Below are positions 17,751 to 26,153 of a stretch of DNA of 41,688 bases, in pieces. Both the position numbers and the translations under genes were made by a program. Location of the stretch: the NCBI RefSeq assembly GCF_003097355.1, contig NZ_PYUI01000031.1, positions 1-41,688 on the forward strand, given 5' to 3'. The notes under the pieces were generated by a model. It had not been told where the DNA came from, ran no database searches, and saw nothing but the letters and a program-made list of their open reading frames with translations. This stretch comes from Arthrobacter sp. H-02-3 (GTDB lineage Bacteria; Actinomycetota; Actinomycetes; Actinomycetales; Micrococcaceae). Position 1 is the stretch's first letter. Each line of letters opens with the position of its first letter.

Positions 17751-17790
17751 AAGAAAATCCGCCGGCTGCGAACGCAGACCCGGCGGCGGA
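17751..17790 (-). terminator. Intrinsic terminator of the GMC oxidoreductase gene
   Basis: On the minus strand the sequence forms TCCGCC...CTGC-GTTC-GCAG...GGCGGA (small internal asymmetry), followed by TTTTCTT. The UUCG-type loop and the U-run are classic. It lies 70 bp beyond the stop at 17861 and about 120 bp before gap. Confidence 0.75.
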
Positions 17791-17860
17791 ACTTCTACGT
17801 TCATCATCAATTCTACGGGCGGCCCGGCGGCCTCCGGTGCCCGGTTACGCGTGAAATGAC

Positions 17861-19528
17861 TCACACACCATCCGGGGCCCTGGACGAGCCGGCGAAACCA
17901 CTCACGCCTGGCGTCAGCCTGCCGGCGTCCTCGAGGATCATGTCGGCGGCTTTTTCCGCGATCATGATGGTGGGCGCCTGCGTGTTGGCACTGATCAGGC
18001 GGGGCATGATCGAGGAGTCCACCACCCGCAGTCCCTCCAGTCCGTGGACCGTAAGCCGGGGGGAGACGACGGACTCATCGGTGGTGCCCATGGAACACGT
18101 GCCCACCGGGTGGTACGAGGTCCGTCCGTAGGATCGCACGAAGTTCACGTACTCGTCGCGGGATTCCACCCGTGAGCCGTCTCCGATGTGCTCTCTCTTG
18201 ACGAAGGCTGCCATAGATGACTGCTCCATGATCTGGCGGCTCTGCTGCACGCCGGCGATCGTCATCTCGAGATCGTAGTCATCCGCGAGGAAATTCGGAT
18301 CGATGAGCGGTATTTGTGCGGGGTCTGCGGACGCGACCCGGACTGTTCCCCGGCTGAGGGGGCGCAGGAAATAGGAGTTCAGCGTCATGCCAAACCCGGG
18401 CTGCAGCGACGCTATGCCCGGCTCCGGCCTCGCCGCGGGCAGGAAGTGGAACTGCAGGTCCGGGGTCTTCTCGTACTTGTTGGCATAGCTGAAGCCGCCG
18501 GCCTCCACAAGGTTGGACGCGAACGGTCCCGTCCGGAAGGCCAGGTACTCGAGGCCGGCCAGGACCGTCGCCGGGCGCACGCGATTGAACCGGTCCAGAC
18601 TGTGGTCGTCGGTGAGTTCATAGATGATGTCCAGGTCCAGATGGTCCTGCAGGTTCTTCCCGACACCGGGCAGAGCATGGAGAACGTCGATGCCGGCGGC
18701 TGCAAGGTCTGCCGGGTCGCCAATGCCTGAGAGCTGCAGCAACTTAGGAGATCCAAAAGCGCCGCTGGCGACTATGACCTCGCGCCGTGCGCTGTAGGTT
18801 CGTGCCACTCCATCTTCGACCGCCTGGACGCCGACGGCGCGGCCGTTCTTGATGACCACTTTTGATACCGACACGTTAACGCGAACCGTGAGGTTGCGCC
18901 GCTTGCGCGCGGGTTTCAGGTAGGCGACGGAGGCGCTGCACCGACGGCCGTTCCTGGTGGTGGTCTGGTAGAAACCGACGCCGTACTGTTCCGCGCCGTT
19001 GAAATCGTTGTTGTAGGGTAGGCCGAACTCCCGGCCAGCCTGCACGAATGCCGCCGAGAGCGTGTGGGGACGCCGGGGGTCCGAGACACTAAGGGGCCCT
19101 TGGGTTCCGTGGTGGGGTCCTGAGAGTCGTGAGTTTGACTCCGAGCGGACGAAATACTTGGACACCTCAGCGGCGGTCCAGCCCTCGCATCCGTAGTCCG
19201 CGACCCATCCGTCATAGTCCTCGTCCACGCCCCGCGTGAAGACCTGGGAGTTGATGGAGCCGCCGCCGCCGAGCCCGCGGCCTTGCGGGAGCGGGATGCT
19301 GCGGCCGTTGCTGTGCTCTTGCGGAATGCTGTTGTATGCCCACTGGTACGGGCCTCCCTTGAGTCTGGGAAAGCCGGCGGGCACGTGGATGAACGGGTGG
19401 CGGTCGGATCTGCCAGCCTCGAGCAGCAGCACGCGAATTGAGGGGTCTTCACTCAGCCTGCCGGCCAGGACGCTGCCGCCGGTGCCGCCGCCGGCGATCA
19501 CGTAGTCATATGCTAGGTCGTCCGGCAC
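17861..19528 (-). CDS. GMC-family FAD oxidoreductase (choline-dehydrogenase-like)
   Basis: A 555-aa flavoenzyme of the glucose-methanol-choline family. The N-terminal dinucleotide fold is DYVIAGGGTGGSVLAGRL. GMC signature 1 is around GRGLGGGGSINSQVFTRG and signature 2 around GAFGSPKLLQLSGIG. The active-site pair is H473 (SYHPVGTC) and N515 (SANTQAPT). It would oxidise an alcohol with FAD and pass electrons to oxygen or a carrier. Substrate unknown: there is no betaine aldehyde dehydrogenase, choline transporter or BetI next to it. It stands alone with its own terminator, and an unusual direct repeat lies upstream. Confidence 0.9.
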   Translation of the reverse strand: MPDDLAYDYVIAGGGTGGSVLAGRLSEDPSIRVLLLEAGRSDRHPFIHVPAGFPRLKGGPYQWAYNSIPQEHSNGRSIPLPQGRGLGGGGSINSQVFTRGVDEDYDGWVADYGCEGWTAAEVSKYFVRSESNSRLSGPHHGTQGPLSVSDPRRPHTLSAAFVQAGREFGLPYNNDFNGAEQYGVGFYQTTTRNGRRCSASVAYLKPARKRRNLTVRVNVSVSKVVIKNGRAVGVQAVEDGVARTYSARREVIVASGAFGSPKLLQLSGIGDPADLAAAGIDVLHALPGVGKNLQDHLDLDIIYELTDDHSLDRFNRVRPATVLAGLEYLAFRTGPFASNLVEAGGFSYANKYEKTPDLQFHFLPAARPEPGIASLQPGFGMTLNSYFLRPLSRGTVRVASADPAQIPLIDPNFLADDYDLEMTIAGVQQSRQIMEQSSMAAFVKREHIGDGSRVESRDEYVNFVRSYGRTSYHPVGTCSMGTTDESVVSPRLTVHGLEGLRVVDSSIMPRLISANTQAPTIMIAEKAADMILEDAGRLTPGVSGFAGSSRAPDGV

Positions 19529-19614
19529 AATGACTCCTCAACCATCACCGACTGCACCATCATTTGAAGCGTTCATTGCAGTCTCTGGTCTCGCCGGGAT
19601 GATGTCAACCATGC

Positions 19615-19640
19615 CTCAAGGTTTTCTCAAGGTTGCAACC
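19615..19640. promoter_or_regulatory. Direct repeat and palindrome upstream of the GMC gene
   Basis: CTCAAGGTT occurs at 19615-19623 and 19626-19634, exactly 11 bp apart (one helical turn). The second copy runs into the 10-bp palindrome GGTTGCAACC (19631-19640). It lies about 90 bp before the GMC start. Such phasing is typical of a regulator that binds one face of the DNA; which regulator is unknown. Confidence 0.5.
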
Positions 19641-19722
19641 GTGCAGGCACGCGACCCCCAGCCCGCAGCCTGTGGCGGCCGAATCCCGCTCAGAACGCGG
19701 GGATTCCCGGCGATCGGTGAGT

Positions 19723-20118
19723 GGATGGGTTGACCGATACGCCGGGTTCTGTGTTCCCGCGCTGTTGCCGGCGCGGGAGTAGCGGCCATCCATCTACGGA
19801 CGCCGTTGCCGACGCCCTCCAGCGGCCTACCCGGACACTCGGGCGAGCAGCCCTCAATCGTGCCCTGTCTGGCCTTGCTCCGGGTGGGGTTTACCTAGCC
19901 TTCCCGGTCACCCGGGAAGCTGGTGGTCTCTTACACCACCGTTTCACCCTTACCTGCCCTGCGGCCTGTGCAAGCACACGCCGAACGCAGGCGGTCTGTT
20001 CTCTGTGGCACTGGCCTGCGGGTTACCCCGAGTGGGCGTTACCCACCACCCTGCTCTGCGGAGCCCGGACGTTCCTCGAGCCACTTGCGTGACGCGCGGC
20101 CGCCTGGTCAACCCATCC
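19723..20118 (-). ncRNA. rnpB: RNase P RNA, bacterial class A
   Basis: The catalytic RNA of RNase P, which trims the 5' leader of tRNA precursors. The ends form a perfect 13-bp helix P1: GGATGGGTTGACC at the 5' end (20118 down to 20106) and GGTCAACCCATCC at the 3' end (19735 down to 19723). The conserved P4 strand GAGGAACGTCCGGGCTCC lies about 40 nt in, and the partner ACAGAACCCGGCGTA near the 3' end. The internal GGTAAGGGTGAAACGGTGGTG and AAACCCCACCCGGAGCAA blocks are also typical. About 396 nt. Ends are set by P1 and may be off by a few bases. Confidence 0.95.
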
Positions 20119-20125
20119 GCAGTTC

Positions 20126-20131
20126 ATTCTA
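20126..20131 (-). promoter_or_regulatory. -10 hexamer of rnpB
   Basis: TAGAAT on the minus strand, 7 nt before the first base of helix P1, as expected for an RNA that starts at its own 5' end. The -35 is not obvious. Confidence 0.6.
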
Positions 20132-20226
20132 CGGTCTCGCTCGGCGGTGCCGCCCCACCGGAGCCTTTTGGGGCGCACGGTGGGAGAATTGGACCAGGAT
20201 TCCTGCTCGCCAAGGAAGCGATTTCG

Positions 20227-21168
20227 ATGAACTGGACCGCCATCTTCAGCTGGTTGCTCGCGCTCGTCCTGGTGCTTATTGTCGCCAGGATGTCGATCAA
20301 GATTGTGCGCCAGTACGAACAGGGCGTCCTGTTCCGGCTGGGGCGCGTGGTCGCGGTCCGGATGCCCGGCCTGCGGTTGATCATCCCGGTGGTGGACCGG
20401 CTTCAGCTGGTGAGCCTGCGGATCGTGACAATGCCGATCCAGTCGCAGGGCATCATCACCCAGGACAACGTCAGTGTGGACATTTCGGCCGTGGCCTATT
20501 ACCGGGTGATCGACGCCGTGAAGTCCGTCGTGGCGATCGAGGACGTCGCGGCGGCCATCAACCAGATCGCCCAGACCACCTTGCGGAAGGTGGTCGGCCG
20601 CCACAGCCTGGACCAGACGCTGTCCGAGACCGAGCGCATCAACACCGATATCCGGGAAATCCTGGACGCCCTGACCTTGGCGTGGGGCGTCGAAGTGACC
20701 CTCGTGGAGCTCAAGGATATCCAGCTCCCGGACAGCATGAAGCGGGCCATGGCCCGTCAGGCCGAGGCAGAGCGGGAGAAGCGGGCCAAGATCATCTCGG
20801 CCGAGGGTGAGTCGATCGCGGCCGTGGCCCTCGGCGAGGCGTCCGACACGATGATGGCCCATCCCGTGGCGCTGCAGCTGCGGAATCTGCAGTCGCTCGT
20901 GGAGATCGGGGTGGACAAGAACTCCACCGTGGTCTTCCCGGCTCCCCTGATGAGCACCATCGCCGAGCTGGGCGCCTTCCTGGCACGCGAGGACCTCGCG
21001 GCCAGGACAGGGACCGGGAGTGCGGCAGCGTGGCTGGCGGGCAACCCGGCAGCGGCACCGGGCGAGGCACCACCGGAGTCACCGGCACCGGTACCCGCGG
21101 AGCCGCCGGCACCGGTACCCGCGGAGCCGCCGGCAGCGTCCCCGGAGTCGCCGATCAAGGCCGCGTAG
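20227..21168 (+). CDS. SPFH/Band 7 membrane protein (slipin/stomatin-like)
   Basis: A 313-aa protein: one N-terminal membrane helix (about residues 3-22), then the SPFH domain (IVRQYEQGVLFRLGRVVAVRMPGLRLIIPVVDRL), an ISAVAYYRV core and the DAL-x-WGVEVTLVELKDIQLP segment. A charged coiled coil, RAMARQAEAEREKRAKIISAEGE, comes next and would drive oligomer formation. These proteins scaffold membrane microdomains, usually with an NfeD protein, which is absent here (rnpB lies upstream). The last 50 residues are a P/A-rich tail with a perfect duplication. The ATG has AAGGA upstream; reading further upstream would run through rnpB. Confidence 0.92.
   Translation: MNWTAIFSWLLALVLVLIVARMSIKIVRQYEQGVLFRLGRVVAVRMPGLRLIIPVVDRLQLVSLRIVTMPIQSQGIITQDNVSVDISAVAYYRVIDAVKSVVAIEDVAAAINQIAQTTLRKVVGRHSLDQTLSETERINTDIREILDALTLAWGVEVTLVELKDIQLPDSMKRAMARQAEAEREKRAKIISAEGESIAAVALGEASDTMMAHPVALQLRNLQSLVEIGVDKNSTVVFPAPLMSTIAELGAFLAREDLAARTGTGSAAAWLAGNPAAAPGEAPPESPAPVPAEPPAPVPAEPPAASPESPIKAA
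21082..21129 (+). repeat. 24-bp perfect tandem repeat in the SPFH gene
   Basis: The 24-nt unit at 21082-21105 is repeated without change at 21106-21129 and encodes PAPVPAEP twice. A third, diverged unit follows. Identical copies at the DNA level point to a recent duplication in the disordered tail. Confidence 0.85.
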
Positions 21169-21277
21169 TTGCCATACCGGCGTCCACCGCCTCGGCAACC
21201 GTCCCCTCGGAGCCCTCCGCGCCGGCGGGCCGCCGGTCGGGTCCGGCGAGCTGACATCCCGGGCAGGTGCCCGCCGG

Positions 21278-21283
21278 TAAGAT
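21278..21283 (+). promoter_or_regulatory. -10 hexamer for leaderless yaaA
   Basis: TAAGAT followed by 6 nt and the GTG start at 21290. No ribosome binding site is present. Confidence 0.6.
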
Positions 21284-21289
21284 CGTACG

Positions 21290-22054
21290 GTGCTAATTCT
21301 GCTGCCGCCCTCGGAGGGCAAGACTCCCGCGACGGGCGGGGACGCCGCCGACTGGAACACCCTGAGCTTTCCCGTCCTCAACGGCGCCCGGGCCAAGGTC
21401 CTGGACGCCCTCGGCACCGTCAGCGCCCACGAGGACGCCCTGGCCCTGCTGGGCGTCGGCGCATCGTTGAGTGCCGACGTCGAACGCAACACGCGCCTGC
21501 ACGCAGAACCGGCCGCCCCGGCTCACCAGGTGTATTCCGGGGTGCTCTATGACGCCTTGGGCTATGACTCCCTGACCCCGGCGCAGCGGAAGAAGGCCGA
21601 CGCATCAGTCCTGGTGGTTTCGGCGCTATGGGGTGCCATCCGCTTCGCGGACCGTGTGCCGGCCTACCGGCTGTCGATGGGAACCTCGCTGCCCGACGTC
21701 GGACGGCTCGCCTCGTTCTGGAAGCCGCAACTGGCCGATGCCCTGGCGGCGGCCACCGCCGGTGAGCTGCTGGTGGACTGCCGGTCCAGCACCTACGCCG
21801 CGGCCTGGACTCCCCCGCCGGAACAGACGGTCGCTGTCAATGTCTTCACCGAGAACGCCGGTGTGCGCAAGGTGGTCAGCCACTTCGCCAAGCACACCCG
21901 GGGCGAGCTGGCCCGGCATCTGCTCACCCGCAGGGGAAACGCCCCCCGGACGCCCGCCCAGCTCCAGAAGGCGGCGGCCGAGAAGTGGGTTGCGGAACTC
22001 GTCGAGGGCACGGCCCGCAAGCCGCACACCCTGAACATCATCCTGCCCAACTAG
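21290..22054 (+). CDS. yaaA: YaaA-family peroxide stress protein (DUF328)
   Basis: A 254-aa protein beginning MLILLPPSEGKTPATGG, the actinobacterial form of the YaaA N-terminus. In E. coli YaaA lowers free iron during peroxide stress and binds DNA. Other conserved parts are LYDALGYDSL, SALWGAIRFADRVPAYRLSMGTSLP and FWKPQLADAL, and VDCRSSTYAAAW. The start is GTG, 6 nt after TAAGAT. It follows the SPFH gene by 121 bp and converges on the zinc-ribbon gene. Confidence 0.88.
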   Translation: MLILLPPSEGKTPATGGDAADWNTLSFPVLNGARAKVLDALGTVSAHEDALALLGVGASLSADVERNTRLHAEPAAPAHQVYSGVLYDALGYDSLTPAQRKKADASVLVVSALWGAIRFADRVPAYRLSMGTSLPDVGRLASFWKPQLADALAAATAGELLVDCRSSTYAAAWTPPPEQTVAVNVFTENAGVRKVVSHFAKHTRGELARHLLTRRGNAPRTPAQLQKAAAEKWVAELVEGTARKPHTLNIILPN

Positions 22055-22065
22055 GTCGCACTTGT

Positions 22066-22091
22066 GGCCGTTTTGAGCGCTCAAAACGGCC
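22066..22091. terminator. 26-bp perfect palindrome, bidirectional terminator
   Basis: GGCCGTTTTGAGC is followed directly by its exact complement (13 bp each side, no spacer). It lies 11 bp after the yaaA stop and 11 bp before the end of the convergent zinc-ribbon gene, so it probably serves both. Confidence 0.7.
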
Positions 22092-22102
22092 TTAGCTGCG
22101 AG

Positions 22103-22852
22103 TTAGTTGGGGGGTCCGGCCCACTCGGCCGAACGGACCAGGATGCAGCCGGAGTCCGGGCAAAAGACGATGTCGTCCTCGGCGGCGGCTTTGATCTCGG
22201 CGAGGTCGCCGGGGCTGAGCTGCATGCCGGAGCCTTCGGAGGTGCCGTGGAACAGCCGCGCCGCGCCCACGCCGCGCTTGGCCAGGGTCTTCTCGTAGAC
22301 CGCGAGCATTCCCGCGTCGAGTCCGGCGGCGAACTCGGCACGCTTGCCGCGTACCACGGTGGCTTCGGCGTCGATCTCGGCCAGCTGCTCGTCGAGTTCG
22401 GCGCGGATGGAGCCGAAGGAGCCCTGAATGTCGTCGACGATCTGTTGCTGCGCGGCCTGGCGGGCGCGGAGCGAGTCGAGGCGTTCGAGGACTTCGAGCT
22501 CGACGTCCTCGAGATCGGAGCGGCGCTTGTTGAGGGAGACGAGGTCCCGCTGCAGGGCGACGAGGTCCTTGGACAGGCCCGTGCCGCTGTTGAGTTTGGC
22601 CTCATCGCGTTCGATCCGCGAGGCCACCTGCTCTACGTCCGCCTCGGCGCGCTTGAGTTCCAGTTCAGCATCGTGGACTGCCACCTTGGCGGCACCAAGT
22701 TCGCCGTTGGCGATGCCGAGGGCTGATTCCAGGTCGGCGATCCGGGAGTCGCTTTCAAGGCTTCGGCGGCGGTTGGACAGGGATTTGAGCTTGGCGTCCA
22801 GTCCCTGCAATTCGAGCAACTTCAACTGTTCCGCCGGTGCTGCCTTGGCCAC
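22103..22852 (-). CDS. Coiled-coil protein with degenerate C4-type zinc ribbon (CT398/zf-RING_7 type)
   Basis: A 249-aa protein. Residues about 5-175 are one long alpha-helical hairpin (LKLLELQGLDAKLKSLSNRRRSLE...). A short C-terminal domain follows that is normally a four-cysteine zinc ribbon. Here only two cysteines remain, in the form VFCPDSGCILVRS, and the first CxxC pair is missing. Family members are conserved beside nif3 and RNase HI genes, and the nif3-like gene is indeed next upstream (123 bp, same strand). The GTG start has a near-perfect GGAGG 5-6 nt upstream, which settles it against a longer reading. Confidence 0.85.
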   Translation of the reverse strand: MAKAAPAEQLKLLELQGLDAKLKSLSNRRRSLESDSRIADLESALGIANGELGAAKVAVHDAELELKRAEADVEQVASRIERDEAKLNSGTGLSKDLVALQRDLVSLNKRRSDLEDVELEVLERLDSLRARQAAQQQIVDDIQGSFGSIRAELDEQLAEIDAEATVVRGKRAEFAAGLDAGMLAVYEKTLAKRGVGAARLFHGTSEGSGMQLSPGDLAEIKAAAEDDIVFCPDSGCILVRSAEWAGPPN

Positions 22853-22975
22853 TATTACCTCCGCTTGTTCCCTTCCGGCCGGAGCCGGGCACCGTACCGG
22901 CGCTCCTAAGACTCTAGCGCCTAGCGTGCTCCCCGGCCTCGCTACGCTCACCCGGGGGCCCCTCGCACGCCAGGC

Positions 22976-23899
22976 TTAGCCCGGAGTCAGAATGAAGTCC
23001 CAGGGGTCGCTGTTGGTGGTGCTGACGCGGATCTCGACGTCGTGCCCCTGATCGGCGAGCACATTGCCCAGCGCTTCGGCGGCTGCAGGCAGCCACAGCC
23101 ACTCGCTGGCAAAGTGTGACACGTCGATCAGGTAGGGCCGGTCGTTGACCGCCGCCTCCCGGGCTTCCGAGGCCGGGTGGTGGCGCAGATCCGCCGTCAG
23201 GTAGACATCGGCGTTGCTGGCCCGGACCTCGCCAAAGAGGGAATCGCCGGCGCCGCCGCAGACAGCAACCCGCCGGACCAGCCCGTCCCGGTCCCCGGAG
23301 ACGCGCACGCCGCCGGCCACCGAGGGCAGGATGCCGAACACGCGGGCCGCGAAGTCACCCAGGGTCAGGACCTCTTCAAGATCGCCGACCCGGCCGATCC
23401 CTTCCTCGGGCAGCCCGTTCGCGGCCGGGGTCAGCGGGGCCACGTTCTGCAGCCCCAGCGCATCGGCCAGGACGTCGGAGACGCCCCCGACGGCGGAGTC
23501 ACCGTTGGTGTGCACGGTCATCAGCGCGGTTCCGGACTCGATGAGGCGGTGGACGGCTTTGCCCTTCGCGGTGTTCGCGGCGACGCTCGTGACGCCCTTG
23601 AGCAGCAGCGGATGGTGGGTGATGAGCAGCTCGGCGCCGAATTCGATGGCTTCCTCGATCACCTCGGTGGTGGGGTCGACGGCGAAGAGGACCCTGTGCA
23701 CCTCGGCGTTCGGGTGGCCCGCCACGAGGCCCACCTCGTCCCAGTCCTCGGCCAGCGATTCAGGCCAGAGCTCCTCCACCGCCAGCTGGATCGCGCCCAG
23801 CGTTGCCGTGCCGGGGGCCTCCCCGGTGCCGGTAGCGCCGTCGACGGCGACAGCAACGCCGTCGGACTCAGCTGAAACATCGGTGTTCACAGGTTCCAT
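22976..23899 (-). CDS. Nif3-like dinuclear metal centre protein
   Basis: A 307-aa member of the Nif3/YbgI family, which forms hexameric rings with two metal ions per subunit. It is often annotated as GTP cyclohydrolase I type 2, but the true function is not settled. Metal-ligand segments are LLITHHPLLLKG, MTVHTNGDSAVGG and VSHFASEWLWLP. SLAEDWDEVGLVAGHP near the N-terminus is the family signature. The first 35 residues are a poorly conserved A/G/T-rich extension. It is transcribed with the coiled-coil/zinc-ribbon gene, a pairing widely conserved in actinobacteria. Confidence 0.9.
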   Translation of the reverse strand: MEPVNTDVSAESDGVAVAVDGATGTGEAPGTATLGAIQLAVEELWPESLAEDWDEVGLVAGHPNAEVHRVLFAVDPTTEVIEEAIEFGAELLITHHPLLLKGVTSVAANTAKGKAVHRLIESGTALMTVHTNGDSAVGGVSDVLADALGLQNVAPLTPAANGLPEEGIGRVGDLEEVLTLGDFAARVFGILPSVAGGVRVSGDRDGLVRRVAVCGGAGDSLFGEVRASNADVYLTADLRHHPASEAREAAVNDRPYLIDVSHFASEWLWLPAAAEALGNVLADQGHDVEIRVSTTNSDPWDFILTPG

Positions 23900-23998
23900 A
23901 CCCCCATTTTTACCCTATCCGCGCCCGGCCCCGTCACCTGTAACACTCTCGTAAGGTGGCTGGGGAATCATCGGGGGCGCCGAACCATTGAAGAGATC

Positions 23999-24523
23999 AT
24001 GAGAACTTTTGTCCTCGGCGGAGGCTGCTTTTGGTGCCTCGACGCCGTCTACCAGAAAACCAAGGGCGTCAGCTCGGTCGTTTCGGGCTACACCGGAGGC
24101 CATGACCGCGACCCCGACTACTACTCCGTATGCTCCGGAACCACCGGCCACGCCGAGGTGGTGGCGGTGACGTTCGACGAGGACGTCATTCCCGCCGACG
24201 TCATCCTGGACATGTTCTTCGCCCTCCACGACCCCACCACGCTGAACCGGCAGGGCTATGACGTCGGCACGCAGTACCGGTCCTCGATGTTCTACGAGAC
24301 CACCGAGGAAAAGATCCTGTTCGAGGAGGCCATCGAACGCAACCAGGCCCTGTGGCGGCATCCGATCGTCACCGAGGTCAGCCGGCTGCCGAAGTTCCAT
24401 GTGGCCGAGGATTTCCACCAGGACTACTTCGCCAAGTACCCCGAGCAGGGGTACTGCCAGGTGATCATCAACCCGAAGCTGGCCAAGGCGAGGAAATATT
24501 ACTCTGCATGGCTTAATGCTTAG
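23999..24523 (+). CDS. msrA: Peptide-methionine (S)-S-oxide reductase
   Basis: A 174-aa repair enzyme that reduces methionine-S-sulfoxide in proteins with thioredoxin. The active site GGCFWCLDAVY holds the catalytic C10. Other family blocks are VVSGYTGG, GHAEVVAVTFDE and LHDPTTLNRQGYDVGTQYRS. FHQDYFAKYPEQGYCQ follows near the end and supplies a recycling cysteine. It is a single-domain form without MsrB. Divergent from the nif3-like gene and followed 65 bp later by cysK. Confidence 0.95.
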   Translation: MRTFVLGGGCFWCLDAVYQKTKGVSSVVSGYTGGHDRDPDYYSVCSGTTGHAEVVAVTFDEDVIPADVILDMFFALHDPTTLNRQGYDVGTQYRSSMFYETTEEKILFEEAIERNQALWRHPIVTEVSRLPKFHVAEDFHQDYFAKYPEQGYCQVIINPKLAKARKYYSAWLNA

Positions 24524-24588
24524 CTAGGGTCTGCACGCGCTCGTTAGGCTGACCTCAGTTATCCCTCTTCAAAGACAGGCATACATAC

Positions 24589-25524
24589 ATGGCACCGATC
24601 TATGACGATGTAACCCAGCTGGTGGGCGGAACTCCGCTGGTCCGGCTGAACCGGCTGACCGAGGGCCTTGACGCCACCGTGGCAGTCAAGCTGGAGTTCT
24701 ACAACCCGGCCAACAGCGTCAAGGACCGGATCGGCGTCGCCATCGTCGATGCTGCGGAGAAGTCCGGGGCCCTCAAGCCCGGCGGTACGATCGTCGAAGG
24801 CACGTCCGGCAACACCGGAATCGCCCTGGCCATGGTGGGCGCGGCCCGCGGCTACAAGGTCATCCTGACCATGCCGGAAACCATGTCCACGGAACGCCGG
24901 GTCATGCTGCGCGCGTACGGCGCCGAGATTGTCCTGACCCCCGGTTCCGAGGGCATGCGCGGGGCCGTGGAGAAGGCCCAGGAGATCGTGGCCAACACGG
25001 AGAACTCCATCTGGGCCCAGCAGTTCGCCAACGAGGCCAACCCGGAGGTCCACCGCCGCACCACGGCCGAGGAAATCTGGGCGGACACCGACGGCAAGGT
25101 GGACATCTTCGTCGCCGGCGTCGGCACCGGCGGCACCGTCACCGGCGTCGGGCAGGTCCTGAAAGAGCGCAAGCCCGACGTCCAGATCATCGCCGTCGAG
25201 CCCAAGGACTCCCCCATCCTCAACGGCGGCGCCCCGGGCCCGCACAAGATCCAGGGCCTCGGCGCGAACTTCATCCCCGATATCCTCGACACCAACGTCT
25301 ACGACGAGGTCATCGACGCCACGCTGGAGGACTCCGTCCGCGTCGCGCGCGATCTCGGCATCAAGGAAGGCATCCTGGGCGGCATCTCCTCCGGCGCCAT
25401 CGTCTGGGCCGCCCTGGAGCTCGCCAAGCGCCCGGAGAACGCCGGTAAACTCATTGTTGCCGTCGTCTGCGACTTCGGTGAGCGTTACATCTCCACCGTG
25501 CTGTACGACGACATCCGCGGCTAA
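24589..25524 (+). CDS. cysK: Cysteine synthase A (O-acetylserine sulfhydrylase)
   Basis: A 311-aa PLP enzyme that makes L-cysteine from O-acetylserine and sulfide. PLP is held by K45 in NPANSVKDRIG. The phosphate-binding loops are GTSGNTGIALA and GVGTGGTVTGVG, and the serine that contacts the pyridine nitrogen is in GGISSGAIVWA. Length is normal. It is followed after 38 bp by cysE, which makes the substrate, so the two form a cysteine operon. The ATG has AGG about 9 nt upstream. No T-box or SAM riboswitch could be recognised in the 65-bp gap after msrA. Confidence 0.96.
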   Translation: MAPIYDDVTQLVGGTPLVRLNRLTEGLDATVAVKLEFYNPANSVKDRIGVAIVDAAEKSGALKPGGTIVEGTSGNTGIALAMVGAARGYKVILTMPETMSTERRVMLRAYGAEIVLTPGSEGMRGAVEKAQEIVANTENSIWAQQFANEANPEVHRRTTAEEIWADTDGKVDIFVAGVGTGGTVTGVGQVLKERKPDVQIIAVEPKDSPILNGGAPGPHKIQGLGANFIPDILDTNVYDEVIDATLEDSVRVARDLGIKEGILGGISSGAIVWAALELAKRPENAGKLIVAVVCDFGERYISTVLYDDIRG

Positions 25525-25562
25525 GTCCGGCCGCTGCCCCACGAATCCCCAGAAAGGTCTTT

Positions 25563-26147
25563 GTGAGCTTCTTCGCAAGACTGAAGGAAGACCTCGACGC
25601 CGCCCGGTCCCACGACCCGGCGGCTCGGGGTTCTTTTGAGAACTTCTTCGCCTATTCCGGCCTGCACGCGATCTGGTTCCACCGCCTGACGCACCGGCTG
25701 TGGCAAAACCCCGCCCTGCGGTTCCCGGCCCGGCTCATCTCCCAGCTGGCCAGGTTCCTCACCGGCATCGAGATCCATCCGGGAGCCACCATCGGCCGGC
25801 GCTTCTTCATTGACCACGGCATGGGCGTGGTCATCGGCGAGACCGCCGAGATCGGCGAGGACGTCATGATCTACCACGGCGTGACGCTCGGCGGCCGCTC
25901 GCTCGCGAAGATCAAGCGCCACCCCACCATCGAGGACCGGGTCGTGATCGGCGCCGGCGCCAAGGTCCTGGGGCCCATCACGATCGGCCGCGACAGCGCC
26001 ATCGGAGCCAACGCCGTGGTGGTCAAAGACGCCCCGGCCGAATCCATCGTCACCGGCGTGCCCGCCACCTGGCGCCACCGCGACGCCCAGCGCGAGACCA
26101 AACCCGCCGTCGACCCGGCCGAATACCTGATCGAATACCGCATCTAG
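25563..26147 (+). CDS. cysE: Serine O-acetyltransferase
   Basis: A 194-aa enzyme that acetylates L-serine with acetyl-CoA, the first step of cysteine synthesis. The N-terminal helices are FFARLKEDLDAARSHDPAAR. A left-handed beta helix of hexapeptide repeats follows (IEIHPGATIGRRFFIDHGMG, GETAEIGEDVMIYHGVTLGG). The catalytic histidine lies in the DHGMGVVIGETA segment. It is the short, EpsC-like type. The GTG start has AGAAAGG upstream. It converges on an SDR gene only 6 bp away, with no room for a terminator between the two stops. Confidence 0.95.
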   Translation: MSFFARLKEDLDAARSHDPAARGSFENFFAYSGLHAIWFHRLTHRLWQNPALRFPARLISQLARFLTGIEIHPGATIGRRFFIDHGMGVVIGETAEIGEDVMIYHGVTLGGRSLAKIKRHPTIEDRVVIGAGAKVLGPITIGRDSAIGANAVVVKDAPAESIVTGVPATWRHRDAQRETKPAVDPAEYLIEYRI

Positions 26148-26153
26148 GCATCC

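Noticed and set aside
19681..19709. Hairpin after rnpB (GAATCCCGC / GCGGGGATTC) as a terminator
   Set aside because: The stem needs a bulge and no T-run follows on the minus strand; it may be one, but I could not support it.
24524..24588. Riboswitch upstream of cysK
   Set aside because: The gap is only 65 bp and contains no recognisable SAM or T-box elements.
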